This document shows positions 8,428 to 18,193 of a DNA stretch of 64,000 nucleotides, in pieces. The stretch is from assembly GCA_024235015.1 (NCBI GenBank), contig JACKNG010000008.1, forward strand, positions 1-64,000, written 5' to 3'. This DNA is from Gammaproteobacteria bacterium. Its GTDB lineage: Bacteria > Pseudomonadota > Gammaproteobacteria > Ga0077536. Position 1 is the first letter of the stretch; each line of letters starts with the position of its first letter. The notes beneath the pieces were generated by a model, which did not search any database, was not told the DNA's origin, and saw only the letters and a program-made list of their open reading frames with translations. A program made the translations under genes and the position numbers.

Positions 8428-9786
8428 GTGCCACGCCTGCCGCCCAAGCTGCTCTACCGGCTGTTCCCGCTCGCCGGGCGCGCCAGCTTCTGGGTCGAAC
8501 GCCGCCTCACGCCGGCCGGGCGCATGGTCTTCGCGCTCGGCGTCGGCGCGCTGCTGTTCGGCGTCGACATGCGCCAGACCCTGGCCTACCAGGTCGCCGC
8601 GCTCGCCCTCGCCGCGCTGGTCGCGGCACGCCTGGCGGGCGTCGGCTGGCGGCCGCGGCTGACAATTAGCCGGGTGCTGCCCGATTTCGCCACCCGCGGC
8701 ACGTCCCTGGTCTACTTCGTCGAGATCGCGAACCACGGGCAGCGGGTCGAACGCGACCTGGTCCTCGGCGACAGCCTGCTCACCCCGGCGCTCGACTACG
8801 CCGCCTTTCAACGCCGCCGCGCGGGCGACGGCAGGCGCCGCGGCAACATCGTCGACCGCGCCATCGGTTTTCCGCGCTGGGTCGCCCTGCGCCGTCACGA
8901 CCGCGGCGCCGATCTCGGGCTGGTCGAGGTACCGGCGATCGCGCCGGGGGCGCGCCTCCGCGTACCCGTCGAACTGACCCCGCTGCGCCGCGGCGCGCTG
9001 CGCTTCGAGGCCATCGAGCTCTACCGGCCTGACCCGCTCGGCCTGTACCGCAGCCGCCACCGCGTGGTCGTCGCGGACACCCTGCTGGCCCTGCCGCGCC
9101 GCCACCCCATGCCGGTCTTCCACCTGCGTTCCGAGCGCCATTACCAGCGCGGCGGCATCAGCCTCGCCCACGCCGTCGGCGATTCGCAGGAGTTCGCCGC
9201 GCTGCGCGACTACCGCCCCGGCGACCCGCGCCGGCACATCCACTGGCGCAGCTTCGCGCGCACCGGCCAGCTGGTCGTCAAGGAATACCAGGACGAATAC
9301 TTCGATCGCCACGCGCTGGTCATCGACACCCACGTCGCGTCCGGGCCACTGCTCGAGGGCGTGGTTGAGGTCGCGGCCTCGATCGCGGCCGGCCGGCGCG
9401 GCCAGGACAGCATCCTCGACCTGCTCTTCGCCGGTCGCGAGGTGATCGAGCTCGGCACCGGTCGCGGGCTGGGCGACGAAATCCGCGCCCTCGCCTACCT
9501 GGCCGAGGTCGACGCCGGCGGCGAGGCGACCCTGGACGACCTCGCCGCCCTCCTCGACGAGCGTGCCGGACAACTCGCCAGCGTGGTCTGCGTGCTGGCC
9601 GGCAGCGAGCCGGCGCGGCGCGCGCTGGTCACCCGCCTCGCCGCGCTCGGCATCGCCGTCGTCAGCCTCGAGCTGACCCTGGACGACAGCACGCAGGCAC
9701 CGCGCGCACACGGCGCCGAACGCCATTTCACGATCCGCGTGGGGCACCTGGGCGAAGATCTCGCACGGGTGAGTACGACGGCATGA
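8428..9786 (+). CDS. DUF58 domain-containing membrane protein
   Basis: A 452-residue protein. Two hydrophobic segments lie at about residues 33-48 and 52-68, followed by a beta-rich domain and the DUF58 core (YQRGGISLAHAVGDSQEFAALRDYRPGDPRRHIHWRSFARTG, residues about 234-275). DUF58 proteins carry a VWA-like fold and work with the MoxR ATPase. The start is GTG 8428 with GAGGGCGGA just upstream; it follows moxR by 8 bases. The stop overlaps the next start by 4 bases. The precise client is unknown. Confidence 0.88.
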   Translation: MPRLPPKLLYRLFPLAGRASFWVERRLTPAGRMVFALGVGALLFGVDMRQTLAYQVAALALAALVAARLAGVGWRPRLTISRVLPDFATRGTSLVYFVEIANHGQRVERDLVLGDSLLTPALDYAAFQRRRAGDGRRRGNIVDRAIGFPRWVALRRHDRGADLGLVEVPAIAPGARLRVPVELTPLRRGALRFEAIELYRPDPLGLYRSRHRVVVADTLLALPRRHPMPVFHLRSERHYQRGGISLAHAVGDSQEFAALRDYRPGDPRRHIHWRSFARTGQLVVKEYQDEYFDRHALVIDTHVASGPLLEGVVEVAASIAAGRRGQDSILDLLFAGREVIELGTGRGLGDEIRALAYLAEVDAGGEATLDDLAALLDERAGQLASVVCVLAGSEPARRALVTRLAALGIAVVSLELTLDDSTQAPRAHGAERHFTIRVGHLGEDLARVSTTA

Positions 9787-11738
9787 GCGACGCGCCGACA
9801 CGGCTCCCCATGCCGCCCGGCTGGCCGGTCCTCGCCCTGCTCGGCTGGGGCTGGCTCACCGATGCCCTGGCCGGCGCCGCGGTCATGGCCGCCCTGCTCG
9901 CCGGCCTCGGCGTCGCGCCCGTCAAGTGGAACGTCGCGCGGCGCGATTTCCACCGCGCCGCCGACCTCTCGAGCGTGCTGTTCGCGGTGATCACCGTGGT
10001 GCAGTTCCAGCGCTACTCGGTGCACGGGGTCTACGAGATCCTGCGCGTCGTGCCCTACGCCTTCTTCCCGCTCATGCTGGTGCAGCGGGCCAGCGTGGCG
10101 CAGGCCATACCCCTGAGCGCGCTGGTCTACGGCCTGCGCCGGCATGCGCAGGGCGATCGCCCGATCGACGTCACCCCGCACTTCGTCGCCGCCTGCGTGC
10201 TGGCCGCCTGTACCACCGCGCGCGAGGACCTCGCCTATGCGGCCTTCGCCGCGCTGGTGCTCGGTGGCGTGCTGGTCGCGGCGCGCCCACGACGTTACCG
10301 CGCCTGGCAGTTCGCACTCGCCCTCCTGCTCGCCGTTGCACTCGGCGCTGCCGCCGAGGTCGGCATGCGCGGCGCCCAGCGCGCGCTCGAGGCCGGCATG
10401 CTGTACTGGTTCAACCAGTTCCCGTGGTCCGGCGGCGACCCCAACCGCGCCTTCACCGCCATCGGCGCCATCGGCCGCCTCAAGCTGTCCGACCAGATCC
10501 GGGTACGCGTCACCCCGGCGCCGGGACTCACCCTGCCGTTGTTCCTGCAGGAAGCCAGCTACGACAGTTTCAAGTACGGCACCTGGACGGCCGCTGATGC
10601 GCCGTTCGCAGCCATCGACAAGCTGCCCGGCGCCAACCGCTGGGCGCTGGGTGACGACGGCGAGACCGCCGCGCCAACGCTCGAAATCACCTTCCAGCAC
10701 GCCCGCGAACTCGCCCTGCTGCCGCTGCCCCGCGGCGCCCGCACGGTGGCCAGCGACGAGATCGCCGAACTGCAGCGCAACCGCTTCGGCGCCATCATGG
10801 CCGAGGCGCCACCCGGGGCGCTGCGCTACACGGCCGACGCGCCGACGAGCGGTTCGCGCGCGGCGGCACCGCGCGCCGCGGACCGCGCGGTGCCGGCCGC
10901 CTACGCCGCCGTCGTCGCACGGGTCAACGCCGAGGCCGGCGTGACGGGCGACGATGCCGCCACCGATGCCGCGCGCGTCAACGCCTTCTTCCACGACAAC
11001 TTCACTTACACCCTGGTCCAGCGTGGCAGTTTCGGCCGGCGCCTGCCGCTTGCCCACTTCCTCGAGAAGACGCGCCGCGGCCATTGCGAATACTTCGCCA
11101 GCGCCGCCGTGCTGATGTTGCGTTCGGCCGGCATCCCGGCGCGCTACGCGGTCGGTTACGTGGTCGAGAACTACAGCGCGCTGGAGCGCGCCTACATCGC
11201 GCGGGCCCGCCATGCGCATGCCTGGGCGCTGGCCTGGGTCGATGGCCAGTGGCAGGTGGTCGATGCCACGCCCTCGGTGTGGTTCGACCTCGAGGAGGCC
11301 CGCGCCTCGCGCTGGCAGCGTGTGGGCGATCTCGTCGCCTGGCTGTGGTACCGCTTCCAGCGCCTCGGCCAGGCCGACCTCAGCGAAGCCGGTGACCTGC
11401 TGTTGTGGCTGGTGCCACCGCTGGCTCTGGTGCTCTACCTGCGCCTGCGCCGCAGTCCGACCGCGGTGCCAGACGAGCGCCGGCGCGAGGCGGCCCCGCC
11501 CGCCCCGCCGCCGATGCCGCTGGACCCGCTGCTCGCAGCGCTGGCCGCGCGCGGTCTCGAGCCGGCGCCGGGCGAAACCATTGCCGCCTTTCTCGCCCGC
11601 GCCGCGCCGGCAGCGGGCGGCGGCGAATCCCGCGTGGCCCTCGTCGCGACCTACTACCGCTGGCGTTTCGATGCTGCCGGGACGGTCGACCGCGGCGCGC
11701 TCGAGGCCCGCGTCGCGCGCTACCTCTCAGCCCTGTGA
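9783..11738 (+). CDS. Membrane transglutaminase-like protein (TgpA/DUF3488 type)
   Basis: A 651-residue protein. Five or six transmembrane helices span about residues 14-180, then a periplasmic loop containing a transglutaminase-like core: Cys near residue 436 in RRGHCEYFASAAVLMLR, His near 479 in RHAHAWALAWV, Asp near 494 in VVDATP. A further helix (about 538-555) and a DUF4129-like tail (from about 580) follow. The catalytic triad is complete. TgpA of Pseudomonas is essential and acts in the periplasm, its substrate unsettled. It is last in the hslR-moxR-DUF58 operon and its end overlaps the convergent gene by 12 bases. Confidence 0.9.
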   Translation: MSDAPTRLPMPPGWPVLALLGWGWLTDALAGAAVMAALLAGLGVAPVKWNVARRDFHRAADLSSVLFAVITVVQFQRYSVHGVYEILRVVPYAFFPLMLVQRASVAQAIPLSALVYGLRRHAQGDRPIDVTPHFVAACVLAACTTAREDLAYAAFAALVLGGVLVAARPRRYRAWQFALALLLAVALGAAAEVGMRGAQRALEAGMLYWFNQFPWSGGDPNRAFTAIGAIGRLKLSDQIRVRVTPAPGLTLPLFLQEASYDSFKYGTWTAADAPFAAIDKLPGANRWALGDDGETAAPTLEITFQHARELALLPLPRGARTVASDEIAELQRNRFGAIMAEAPPGALRYTADAPTSGSRAAAPRAADRAVPAAYAAVVARVNAEAGVTGDDAATDAARVNAFFHDNFTYTLVQRGSFGRRLPLAHFLEKTRRGHCEYFASAAVLMLRSAGIPARYAVGYVVENYSALERAYIARARHAHAWALAWVDGQWQVVDATPSVWFDLEEARASRWQRVGDLVAWLWYRFQRLGQADLSEAGDLLLWLVPPLALVLYLRLRRSPTAVPDERRREAAPPAPPPMPLDPLLAALAARGLEPAPGETIAAFLARAAPAAGGGESRVALVATYYRWRFDAAGTVDRGALEARVARYLSAL

Positions 11739-12452
11739 GCCGGCCAGGGCCTCGCGGAAGCTGCGCTGCTCGTCCTCGCCCGGCAGGCTGCGGATGTAGT
11801 GATCAGCGACGGCGGGCGGCACCGCGCCCTGGAAGATGACGCGCCGTTTCTCGTTCGCCGCCACGCCGGGGGCCTGGAGAAAGGCCAGCGGGTCGACGGC
11901 GCCGGTCTCCAGCATGATGACGTTCTCGCCGGTGACGTCGCGCATCACCGCGTGATCCGGCGAGAGACGGCCACGGACGAAGTCGGGCGACGCCAGGTGT
12001 TGTTCGTAGATGGCGCGGATCTCGAGCTTGTAACCGCCGATCAGGATCGGATTGATGGTCTCCTCGAGCTGCGCCTCGATGTGGCTGACGCGGGTCAGGA
12101 CGAGGTCCGACCACTGCGGATCGTGGGCCCCCAGGCGGCCCAACACGCCGTAGATTTCGAGCACGTTGTTGATGCTCAGCGCGCGGTAGACATCGTGGAT
12201 GAAGGCGAAGTTGCGCGCCGTGGCGAGGGCCCCGATGTCGGCGTAGCCGAGCACGCGGCACACGCTGTCGAGGCTGCGTGCGGCCGGGTTGAAGCCGATG
12301 CCGCACAACAGCTGGCCTTCCTTGAGGCCGAGGTGCTGGGCGATCTGCTCGCGCCGGGCATCGGCGTCGTCGAGCGGCCCGACGCGGGTCGCGGCAAAGA
12401 TCGCGAAGAGCTCTTCGCCCGACGCACGCAACAGGGTCTCGAAGGAAATCAT
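11727..12452 (-). CDS. Conserved-looking protein of unknown function, partner of AhpD/Rieske fusion
   Basis: A 241-residue soluble protein I do not recognise. No signal peptide, membrane helix or metal motif is evident. It looks mainly helical, with clear amphipathic stretches (FETLLRASGEELFAIFAA; EAQLEETINPILIGGYKLEI) and a C-terminal region containing ENVIMLETGAVDPLAFLQAP. It has three cysteines, two close together (LLCGIG, SVCRVLG). It lies 8 bases downstream of the AhpD-like/Rieske gene on the same strand, so the two are very likely co-transcribed and functionally linked. Codon use looks like its neighbours. A structure prediction would be the most informative test. Confidence 0.7.
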   Translation of the reverse strand: MISFETLLRASGEELFAIFAATRVGPLDDADARREQIAQHLGLKEGQLLCGIGFNPAARSLDSVCRVLGYADIGALATARNFAFIHDVYRALSINNVLEIYGVLGRLGAHDPQWSDLVLTRVSHIEAQLEETINPILIGGYKLEIRAIYEQHLASPDFVRGRLSPDHAVMRDVTGENVIMLETGAVDPLAFLQAPGVAANEKRRVIFQGAVPPAVADHYIRSLPGEDEQRSFREALAGSQG

Positions 12453-12460
12453 CGGCTGCT

Positions 12461-13102
12461 CTACTCGCTCCAGCGCACGCTGACCTGGCCAGACTCGATC
12501 GTGACGGGCAGCTCGGTCAAGCCCCAGGCGTCGCCCATCGAGCAGCGGCCGTCGGGCAGCTCGAACGTCCAGCCGTGTTGCCTGCAGGTCACGCGCCGCC
12601 CCTCGATGCAGTGCTCGGTCAGTTCCATGCCGTGGTGGGTGCAATAGGCCTTGAACGCGCGCACCTCGTCACCGTCGCGCCAGGCCAGCACGGCACGCCC
12701 GGGTCCGCCGCGCCGCACCGCGCGCCCCTGCGGCAGGGCCGCGACGGGGCCGAGCGCGAGATCCTCCTCGACCGTCACCGCCAGCGGCGTCGCCGCACCG
12801 AGCGCACCGCTGAGACCGTGCTCGATGAGCCGATCGAGTGCCCAGGCGATCCGCGTGAAGCCGAGCGCCGGCACGGCCAGCAGCAGGGCATCGACCAGTT
12901 CCTCGGCCGAGCAGTCGGCTTCCCGCGCTGCCCGCGCCGCGCGCACCAGTTCGTCGTCGCCGCGCGCGGCGGCCGCGGTGACGAGTTCGATCAGGGCACG
13001 CGTGGCCGGTTCGAGTCGACTGCCGGCATCACGCTGGAAATCCTCCCACGCGCCGAGCGCGCGTGGTCGTTCACGCAGGAGGTAATCGTAGGCTCGGCTC
13101 AT
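12461..13102 (-). CDS. Fusion of AhpD-like helical domain with Rieske [2Fe-2S] domain
   Basis: A 213-residue protein. Residues about 1-100 resemble the carboxymuconolactone decarboxylase/AhpD helical fold (LEPATRALIELVTAAAARGD, CSAEELVDALLLAVPALGF) but lack the CxxC redox pair. Residues about 115-213 are a Rieske ferredoxin domain with both ligand boxes, CTHHGMEL (C-x-H) and CRQHGW (C-x-x-H). The Rieske half resembles NirD-type or small oxygenase ferredoxins and would carry one electron in the cytoplasm. The fusion suggests an electron-transfer module docked to a helical bundle. Partner unknown; the downstream unknown gene is the obvious candidate. Confidence 0.75.
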   Translation of the reverse strand: MSRAYDYLLRERPRALGAWEDFQRDAGSRLEPATRALIELVTAAAARGDDELVRAARAAREADCSAEELVDALLLAVPALGFTRIAWALDRLIEHGLSGALGAATPLAVTVEEDLALGPVAALPQGRAVRRGGPGRAVLAWRDGDEVRAFKAYCTHHGMELTEHCIEGRRVTCRQHGWTFELPDGRCSMGDAWGLTELPVTIESGQVSVRWSE

Positions 13103-13135
13103 GGCACAAGGGACAGCGGCGACGTGCGCCCGATT

Positions 13136-14305
13136 CTAATCGCGACGCAGGCTGTCGCGCACGGCGATCGGCGTCGGGTAACGCATCACGATGACATACG
13201 AGGACAACACGAAGCTGACCAGGGTAGTGAGCTGGACGAGGTAGCCGGCACTGGCGCGCAGGATGCCGGCCTCGACCGCGACGACTGCGACCAGCAGGCT
13301 GAACTCGCTGACCTGGCCCAGGCGCACGCCGACCTCGAGCGACTGCCGGGCACGTTCGCCAGCGCGCACGAACAGCCAGCGGAAGACGTAGGGCTTGAGC
13401 CCCAGCATCGCGCCGGCGAGCACCAGCGCGGGCAGCAGCACCTCGCGCGCGAGCGCGAAATCGAAGCCGGCGCCGAGCGAGAAGAAGAACAGCACGAGGA
13501 AGAAGTCGCGCAGCGGGCGCAGGCTGTCGGCGATGAAGGCCGCCACCGGGCAGCTGGCCAGGGTGACCCCGGCGACGAAGGCGCCGATCTCGTGCGACAG
13601 GCCGCACCAGGCGGCGAGCTGGGCGACGCTCAGGCACCAGCCGATGACGAGCAGGAAGAGGTACTCCTGGATCTGGTCGTAACGCGCCATGAGGCGTTCG
13701 ACGACGCCCTTCTCGACGACGAACGCGACGCCGACCAGCAGCGGCAGGGCGAGTGCCTGGCGCGCGATGCCGGCCAGCGGGTCCACGCCACTACCGTAGC
13801 CCTGCACGATCAGCAGCACGACGATGGCGACGAGGTCCTGCAGCAGCAGCACCGAAATCATCATCTGCCCGGTGTGCTGGTGATGCAGGGTGGTCGTCGG
13901 CAGCAGCTTGAGGCCGATGATGGTCGAGGAGAACATCATGCAGCCGCCGACCAGCAGCGCCTCGTGCCAGCCGAGCCCGGCGGCGAAGCCGACCAGCGCA
14001 CCCAGCGCGCAGAACACCGCCGCACTCGCCAGGGTCACGCCCAGCGCCTCGCCCAGCATGCGCCACAACTGCTGCGGCTCCATGTTGAGACCCAGCAGGT
14101 AGAGCAGGAACATGATGCCGATGCTGGACACGTCCTCGATCCAGCGCTGGTCGTGGACCAGCCCGAGCCCCGAGGGGCCGAGCAGCACGCCGGCGACGAT
14201 GTAGGCGACGATCATGGCCTGGCGCGCCCACAGGGCGAGCGTGGCGAGCACCGCCGCGCCGGCGAAGATCATGAAGATGGAGAAGATGACGCCCTGCTCG
14301 TGCAT
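13136..14305 (-). CDS. CPA2 family cation:proton antiporter
   Basis: A 389-residue integral membrane protein with about 12 hydrophobic helices and no soluble TrkA-N domain. Signature features: GVLLGPSGLGLV near residue 39, the FLLYLLGLNMEP segment, MMFSSTIIGLKLL, and LLLQDLVAIVVLL, where the Asp is the transport residue of KefB/RosB-type antiporters; GAFVAGVTLASCP follows. It exchanges protons for K+ or Na+, specificity not visible. The start codon abuts the hrpA stop directly, so it is downstream in an operon with hrpA and the DASS transporter. Confidence 0.9.
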   Translation of the reverse strand: MHEQGVIFSIFMIFAGAAVLATLALWARQAMIVAYIVAGVLLGPSGLGLVHDQRWIEDVSSIGIMFLLYLLGLNMEPQQLWRMLGEALGVTLASAAVFCALGALVGFAAGLGWHEALLVGGCMMFSSTIIGLKLLPTTTLHHQHTGQMMISVLLLQDLVAIVVLLIVQGYGSGVDPLAGIARQALALPLLVGVAFVVEKGVVERLMARYDQIQEYLFLLVIGWCLSVAQLAAWCGLSHEIGAFVAGVTLASCPVAAFIADSLRPLRDFFLVLFFFSLGAGFDFALAREVLLPALVLAGAMLGLKPYVFRWLFVRAGERARQSLEVGVRLGQVSEFSLLVAVVAVEAGILRASAGYLVQLTTLVSFVLSSYVIVMRYPTPIAVRDSLRRD

Positions 14306-17300
14306 TCAGCTCGTTCCGCACAGGGTTTCCAGGGCAGCGGCGAGGTGCGCCGCGCTGACCTTGCCGGCGGTGCCGATTTCCGGCGCAAACAGGCTGATGC
14401 GGAACTCCTCGAACTGGGCATGCAGGTGCGCCGCCTCGTCCTCGCGTTCGGGGGCGAACGGCCGCGCCGCGTTGAAGCGTTGCCACAGCGGCGCGAGCTG
14501 TTCGAGCTTGGCGAGATCCTTGCCCGGGTTGCCGGCGACCCGTTCGACGCGCCGCGCCAGCGCGTCGAGGTAGCGATCGAAACGCGGTGCGCCGTCGGCA
14601 TCGATCGCGCCGACCATGCCCGGGCCGAGCAACGCGCCGAGCTGCGAGTCGATGTCGGCGCGGGTCGCGCGCGGCACGTCGTCGCCGCGCCCATCGAGAT
14701 CGCGCCGCAGCGCGGCGGCGCGCTCGAACAGCGCGGCCAGGCGCTGCGCGCCGCGGCTGACCTCGGTGACGACGGCGGCCTGGAAATCGCTACACAGGGC
14801 ATCGAACCCGGCCGCGTCGCGGATCGGCGGACGCGCCCCCACCCAGCGCCGCGCCGCCGCCGTCGCGAGGTAGATCACGGGTGTGACGTGGTAGCCGAAC
14901 AGGGTCGCGAGGAGGGCGAGCTGGCCGGCCGCCGGCACGGCGCGCTCGACCTCGCGCAGTGCGCGCTGGCTGGCCAGCAGCAGCAGGCGGGTGACGCCCT
15001 GGGGATGTACCGTCGCGGCCTGCTCCGGGGTGTCGTAGATGCCGAGTTCGACGACATCACCGCAATCGGCCAGGGCGGGGAAGCCGCGCAGGCGGTTGCC
15101 GCCGACGGTGGTGCCGATGTCGGCCGGTATGACGCCGAAGTTCCAGCCACCGTGAGAGCGCCCGCCGAGCGACCATTCGACGGCCTCGCGGGCGGCGCGC
15201 GCGTCGTCGGCGCGCCCGGCGCGCAGCGCCGCGAGGTCGCGCCCGGCGGCGACCACCGTGCCGTCGGCGTCAACCAGCTCGATCCGGCAACGCAGGTGCG
15301 GTTCGAGCCCGGCATCGTCGAACAGGTCCGGCGCGACCGGGGTCCCGGTCATGCGCGCGAGGGCCGCGGCGAGGGCCGCGGCGAGCGTGCCCGGCTGGTC
15401 GGCGATCGCCTCGACGGCGGCCATGGTGAACTCGCGCAAGGGTGAGAAACGACGCCGCTCGGCCTTGGGCAACTTGCGCAGCAGGGCTTCCACCTTGGCG
15501 CTCAACAGGCCGGGCACGAGGCGATCGACGTGCGCCTCGGTCAGGCGCGGCAGCAGCGCCAATGGCACCACCACGGTCACGCCGTCCTCGGCGTGGCCGG
15601 GCTCGAAGCGATAGCTGAGCGCGCAGCGCGTCCCGCCGATGTCGAGGGTGTCGGGGAAGAGCCAGCCCGGCAGGTCGGCGACGTGCTCGGTGGTGACGTC
15701 GGCCTCGCTCATGAGCAGGGCGTCGGCGCGGCCCGGCGCGGCGCGCAGCCAGCGCCGCAGCTCGCGGCGCGAGACGATGTCGGCCGGCACGCGCGCGTCG
15801 TAGAACGCGGCCAGCCGCGCCGGCGGCGCAACGAGGTCGCGGCGCCGCGCGCGCGCCTCGAGTTCGAGCACGCGCGCCACGCGGGCGCGGTTGGCGGCGA
15901 GGAACTCGGCCGGCTCGCCGAGGCGGCCCTCGACCAGTCCCTCCTCGATGAACAGGGCGCGCGCCCCGACGCGGTCCACCCGCGCCAGCTCGATGACCCG
16001 GTCGGCACGCAGCACCAGGCCGAACAAGCGCTGGATCTCGGTCACGCGGGCCAGCCCCAGGCGCTCGTCCCAGTGCGAGGCGTCGTAGCTGCGCCGCACC
16101 AGGTGGCCGGCGACGCGTTCCACCCAGGCCGGGTCGATGCGCGCCGCCAGGCGCGCGGCGGGCCGCGCGGTCTCGACGATGTCGCCGGCCAGGATCCACT
16201 TGACGCCACGGCGGTGCAGCACCGAGGCCGGGTGCAGGCCGAAGCTGGCATCCCGACAGCCGACGTAGTGGTCGCCCTGCCATTCGGCGACCAGGGTGGG
16301 GAAGCCCGCCAGCAGCGCCTGGTGGACGAGCTTGTAGCCGGCCGTCTCGAGATTCTGCGCGAGCCCCGCGCGGTTGGCCGCGCGGTGCAGGTAGGTGTGC
16401 AGCTCACACCATTCCTTCAGCCGTACCGCCGAGAGGAATGCACGCCGGCAGCGCCGGAGCTGCTTCTTGAACGGCTGGGTCTGCATCTCGCGGGCAAACG
16501 GCCAGGCGTTCAGGTACCACATGAAATCCGAACGCTTGTCCTGGTAACGCTCGTGGGCGCGGTCGGCCGCGTCGCGCAGCTCGTGCGGGCGTTCGCGCGG
16601 GTCGACGATGCTGAGCGCGGCGACTACGACCAGCGCCTCGCGCAGGCAGCCGAGCTCGGCGCCGGCCAGCAGCACCCGGGCCAGGCGCGGGTCGAGCGGG
16701 TAGCCGGTCATAGCGCGACCGCGCGTGGTCAGCGCCTGGTCCTCGTCGAGGGCGTCGATTTCCTGCAGCACGCTGACGGCGTCCTTGAGCAGGCGTTCGG
16801 CCGGGCGTTCGAGGAAGGGAAAGCCGGCGATGTCGTCGATGCCCAGTGCCTTCATGCGCAGGACCACGCCGGCGAGATGGGTGCGCTGGATCTCGGGTTC
16901 GGTGGTCGCCCGGCGCGCCGCCAGCTCGGCCTCGCCGTAGAGCCGGATGCAGATGCCGGGCGCCTCGCGTCCGCAGCGCCCGGCGCGTTGTGCGGCGTTG
17001 GCCTGGGCAATGGCCTCGACCGGCAGCTGTTGCAGCTTGCGCCGCGGGCTGTAGCGACTGACCCGGGCCAGTCCGCTGTCGATCACGTGGCGTACGCGCG
17101 GCACCGTCAGCGAGGTTTCGGCGACGTTGGTGGCGAGGATCACGCGGCGCTGCGGACCCGGCTCGAATACCCGCGCCTGGCGCGCGGCGCTGAGCCGGGC
17201 GAACAACTGCAACACCTCGGTGTCAGCCAGCCGGCGGCGCGCGAGATGGGTTGCGGCCCCGCGGATCTCGCGCTCGCCGGGCAGGAACACCAGGACGTCG

Positions 17301-18193
17301 CCGCGCTGCTCGCGATCGAGTTCGGCCAGGGCATCGACGATGGCGTCGTTGAGGTCGCGCTCGTGGTCGTCGGCCGCGTAGGGCCGGTAGCGCAGTTCGA
17401 CCGGGTATCCGCGCCCCGGGATGTAGAGCGTGGCGGCATCAGCGAAAAAATCGCGAAAGGCCGCGACGTCGAGCGTGGCCGAGGTGATCACCACCTTGAG
17501 ATCGGGGCGGCGCGGCAGGATCAGCTTGAGGTAACCGAGCAGGAAATCGATGTTGAGCGTGCGTTCGTGGACCTCGTCGATGATCAGGGTGTCGTACTCG
17601 TCGAGGAAGCGGTCGCGGTGGATCTCGTGCAGCAGGATGCCGTCGGTCATCACCTTGATGCGGGTGGTCGCCGCCACGCTGTCGTCGAAGCGCACGCTGT
17701 GGCCGACCAGTTCCCCGGGCCCGGTAGCCGTCTCGGCGGCGAGCCGCGCGGCGATCGCACGGGCGGCGATGCGCCGCGGCTGGGTGTGCCCGATACGGCC
17801 GTCGATGCCACGCCCCGCGGCCAGGCACAGCTTGGGGATCTGGGTCGACTTGCCGCTGCCGGTGGCGCCGCTGACGATGATCACCTGGTGGTGATCGAGC
17901 AGGCTGCGCAGGGTCTCGACGTGCGCGCTGATGGGCAGGTCAGCCGGCCACTCGAGGCGCGGTGCGAGGGCGGCACGAGCCGCGCGAACGGCTGCCGAGC
18001 GGCGCGCGTCGTCGCACACGCCCGCGACGCGCGCCAGCACGCGCGCCGACGCCATGCCGCGGCGGGCGTCGCGGGCGAGGCGCGCGAGACGCCGGCCGAG
18101 GCGGCGCCGATCGCGCGCCAGGACGTCGTCGAGCAGGCCGCGCGCGGCGGCCAGGGCGGCGGCGACGTCGGTATCCGGCGCGGCACCGCTCAT
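14306..18193 (-). CDS. hrpA: ATP-dependent RNA helicase HrpA
   Basis: A 1295-residue DEAH-box helicase, matching the E. coli length of 1300. Motif I GATGSGKST is at 109-117, motif II DEVH at 206-209, motif III SAT follows, and motif VI QRAGRCGR lies near residue 430. The C-terminal half contains the HA2/OB and DUF3418 regions typical of HrpA. HrpA resolves stalled or collided ribosomes on mRNA. ATG 18193 is chosen because it gives a 4-base ATGA overlap with the upstream transporter; a 28-residue upstream extension would overlap that gene. Confidence 0.97.
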   Translation of the reverse strand: MSGAAPDTDVAAALAAARGLLDDVLARDRRRLGRRLARLARDARRGMASARVLARVAGVCDDARRSAAVRAARAALAPRLEWPADLPISAHVETLRSLLDHHQVIIVSGATGSGKSTQIPKLCLAAGRGIDGRIGHTQPRRIAARAIAARLAAETATGPGELVGHSVRFDDSVAATTRIKVMTDGILLHEIHRDRFLDEYDTLIIDEVHERTLNIDFLLGYLKLILPRRPDLKVVITSATLDVAAFRDFFADAATLYIPGRGYPVELRYRPYAADDHERDLNDAIVDALAELDREQRGDVLVFLPGEREIRGAATHLARRRLADTEVLQLFARLSAARQARVFEPGPQRRVILATNVAETSLTVPRVRHVIDSGLARVSRYSPRRKLQQLPVEAIAQANAAQRAGRCGREAPGICIRLYGEAELAARRATTEPEIQRTHLAGVVLRMKALGIDDIAGFPFLERPAERLLKDAVSVLQEIDALDEDQALTTRGRAMTGYPLDPRLARVLLAGAELGCLREALVVVAALSIVDPRERPHELRDAADRAHERYQDKRSDFMWYLNAWPFAREMQTQPFKKQLRRCRRAFLSAVRLKEWCELHTYLHRAANRAGLAQNLETAGYKLVHQALLAGFPTLVAEWQGDHYVGCRDASFGLHPASVLHRRGVKWILAGDIVETARPAARLAARIDPAWVERVAGHLVRRSYDASHWDERLGLARVTEIQRLFGLVLRADRVIELARVDRVGARALFIEEGLVEGRLGEPAEFLAANRARVARVLELEARARRRDLVAPPARLAAFYDARVPADIVSRRELRRWLRAAPGRADALLMSEADVTTEHVADLPGWLFPDTLDIGGTRCALSYRFEPGHAEDGVTVVVPLALLPRLTEAHVDRLVPGLLSAKVEALLRKLPKAERRRFSPLREFTMAAVEAIADQPGTLAAALAAALARMTGTPVAPDLFDDAGLEPHLRCRIELVDADGTVVAAGRDLAALRAGRADDARAAREAVEWSLGGRSHGGWNFGVIPADIGTTVGGNRLRGFPALADCGDVVELGIYDTPEQAATVHPQGVTRLLLLASQRALREVERAVPAAGQLALLATLFGYHVTPVIYLATAAARRWVGARPPIRDAAGFDALCSDFQAAVVTEVSRGAQRLAALFERAAALRRDLDGRGDDVPRATRADIDSQLGALLGPGMVGAIDADGAPRFDRYLDALARRVERVAGNPGKDLAKLEQLAPLWQRFNAARPFAPEREDEAAHLHAQFEEFRISLFAPEIGTAGKVSAAHLAAALETLCGTS

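Noticed and set aside
7457..11738. Treating the MoxR operon as evidence for methanol oxidation
   Set aside because: MoxR-DUF58-TgpA operons are widespread; no mxa structural gene is present.
12800..13102. Peroxidase (AhpD) activity of the N-terminal part of the Rieske fusion
   Set aside because: The CxxC pair required for AhpD activity is missing.
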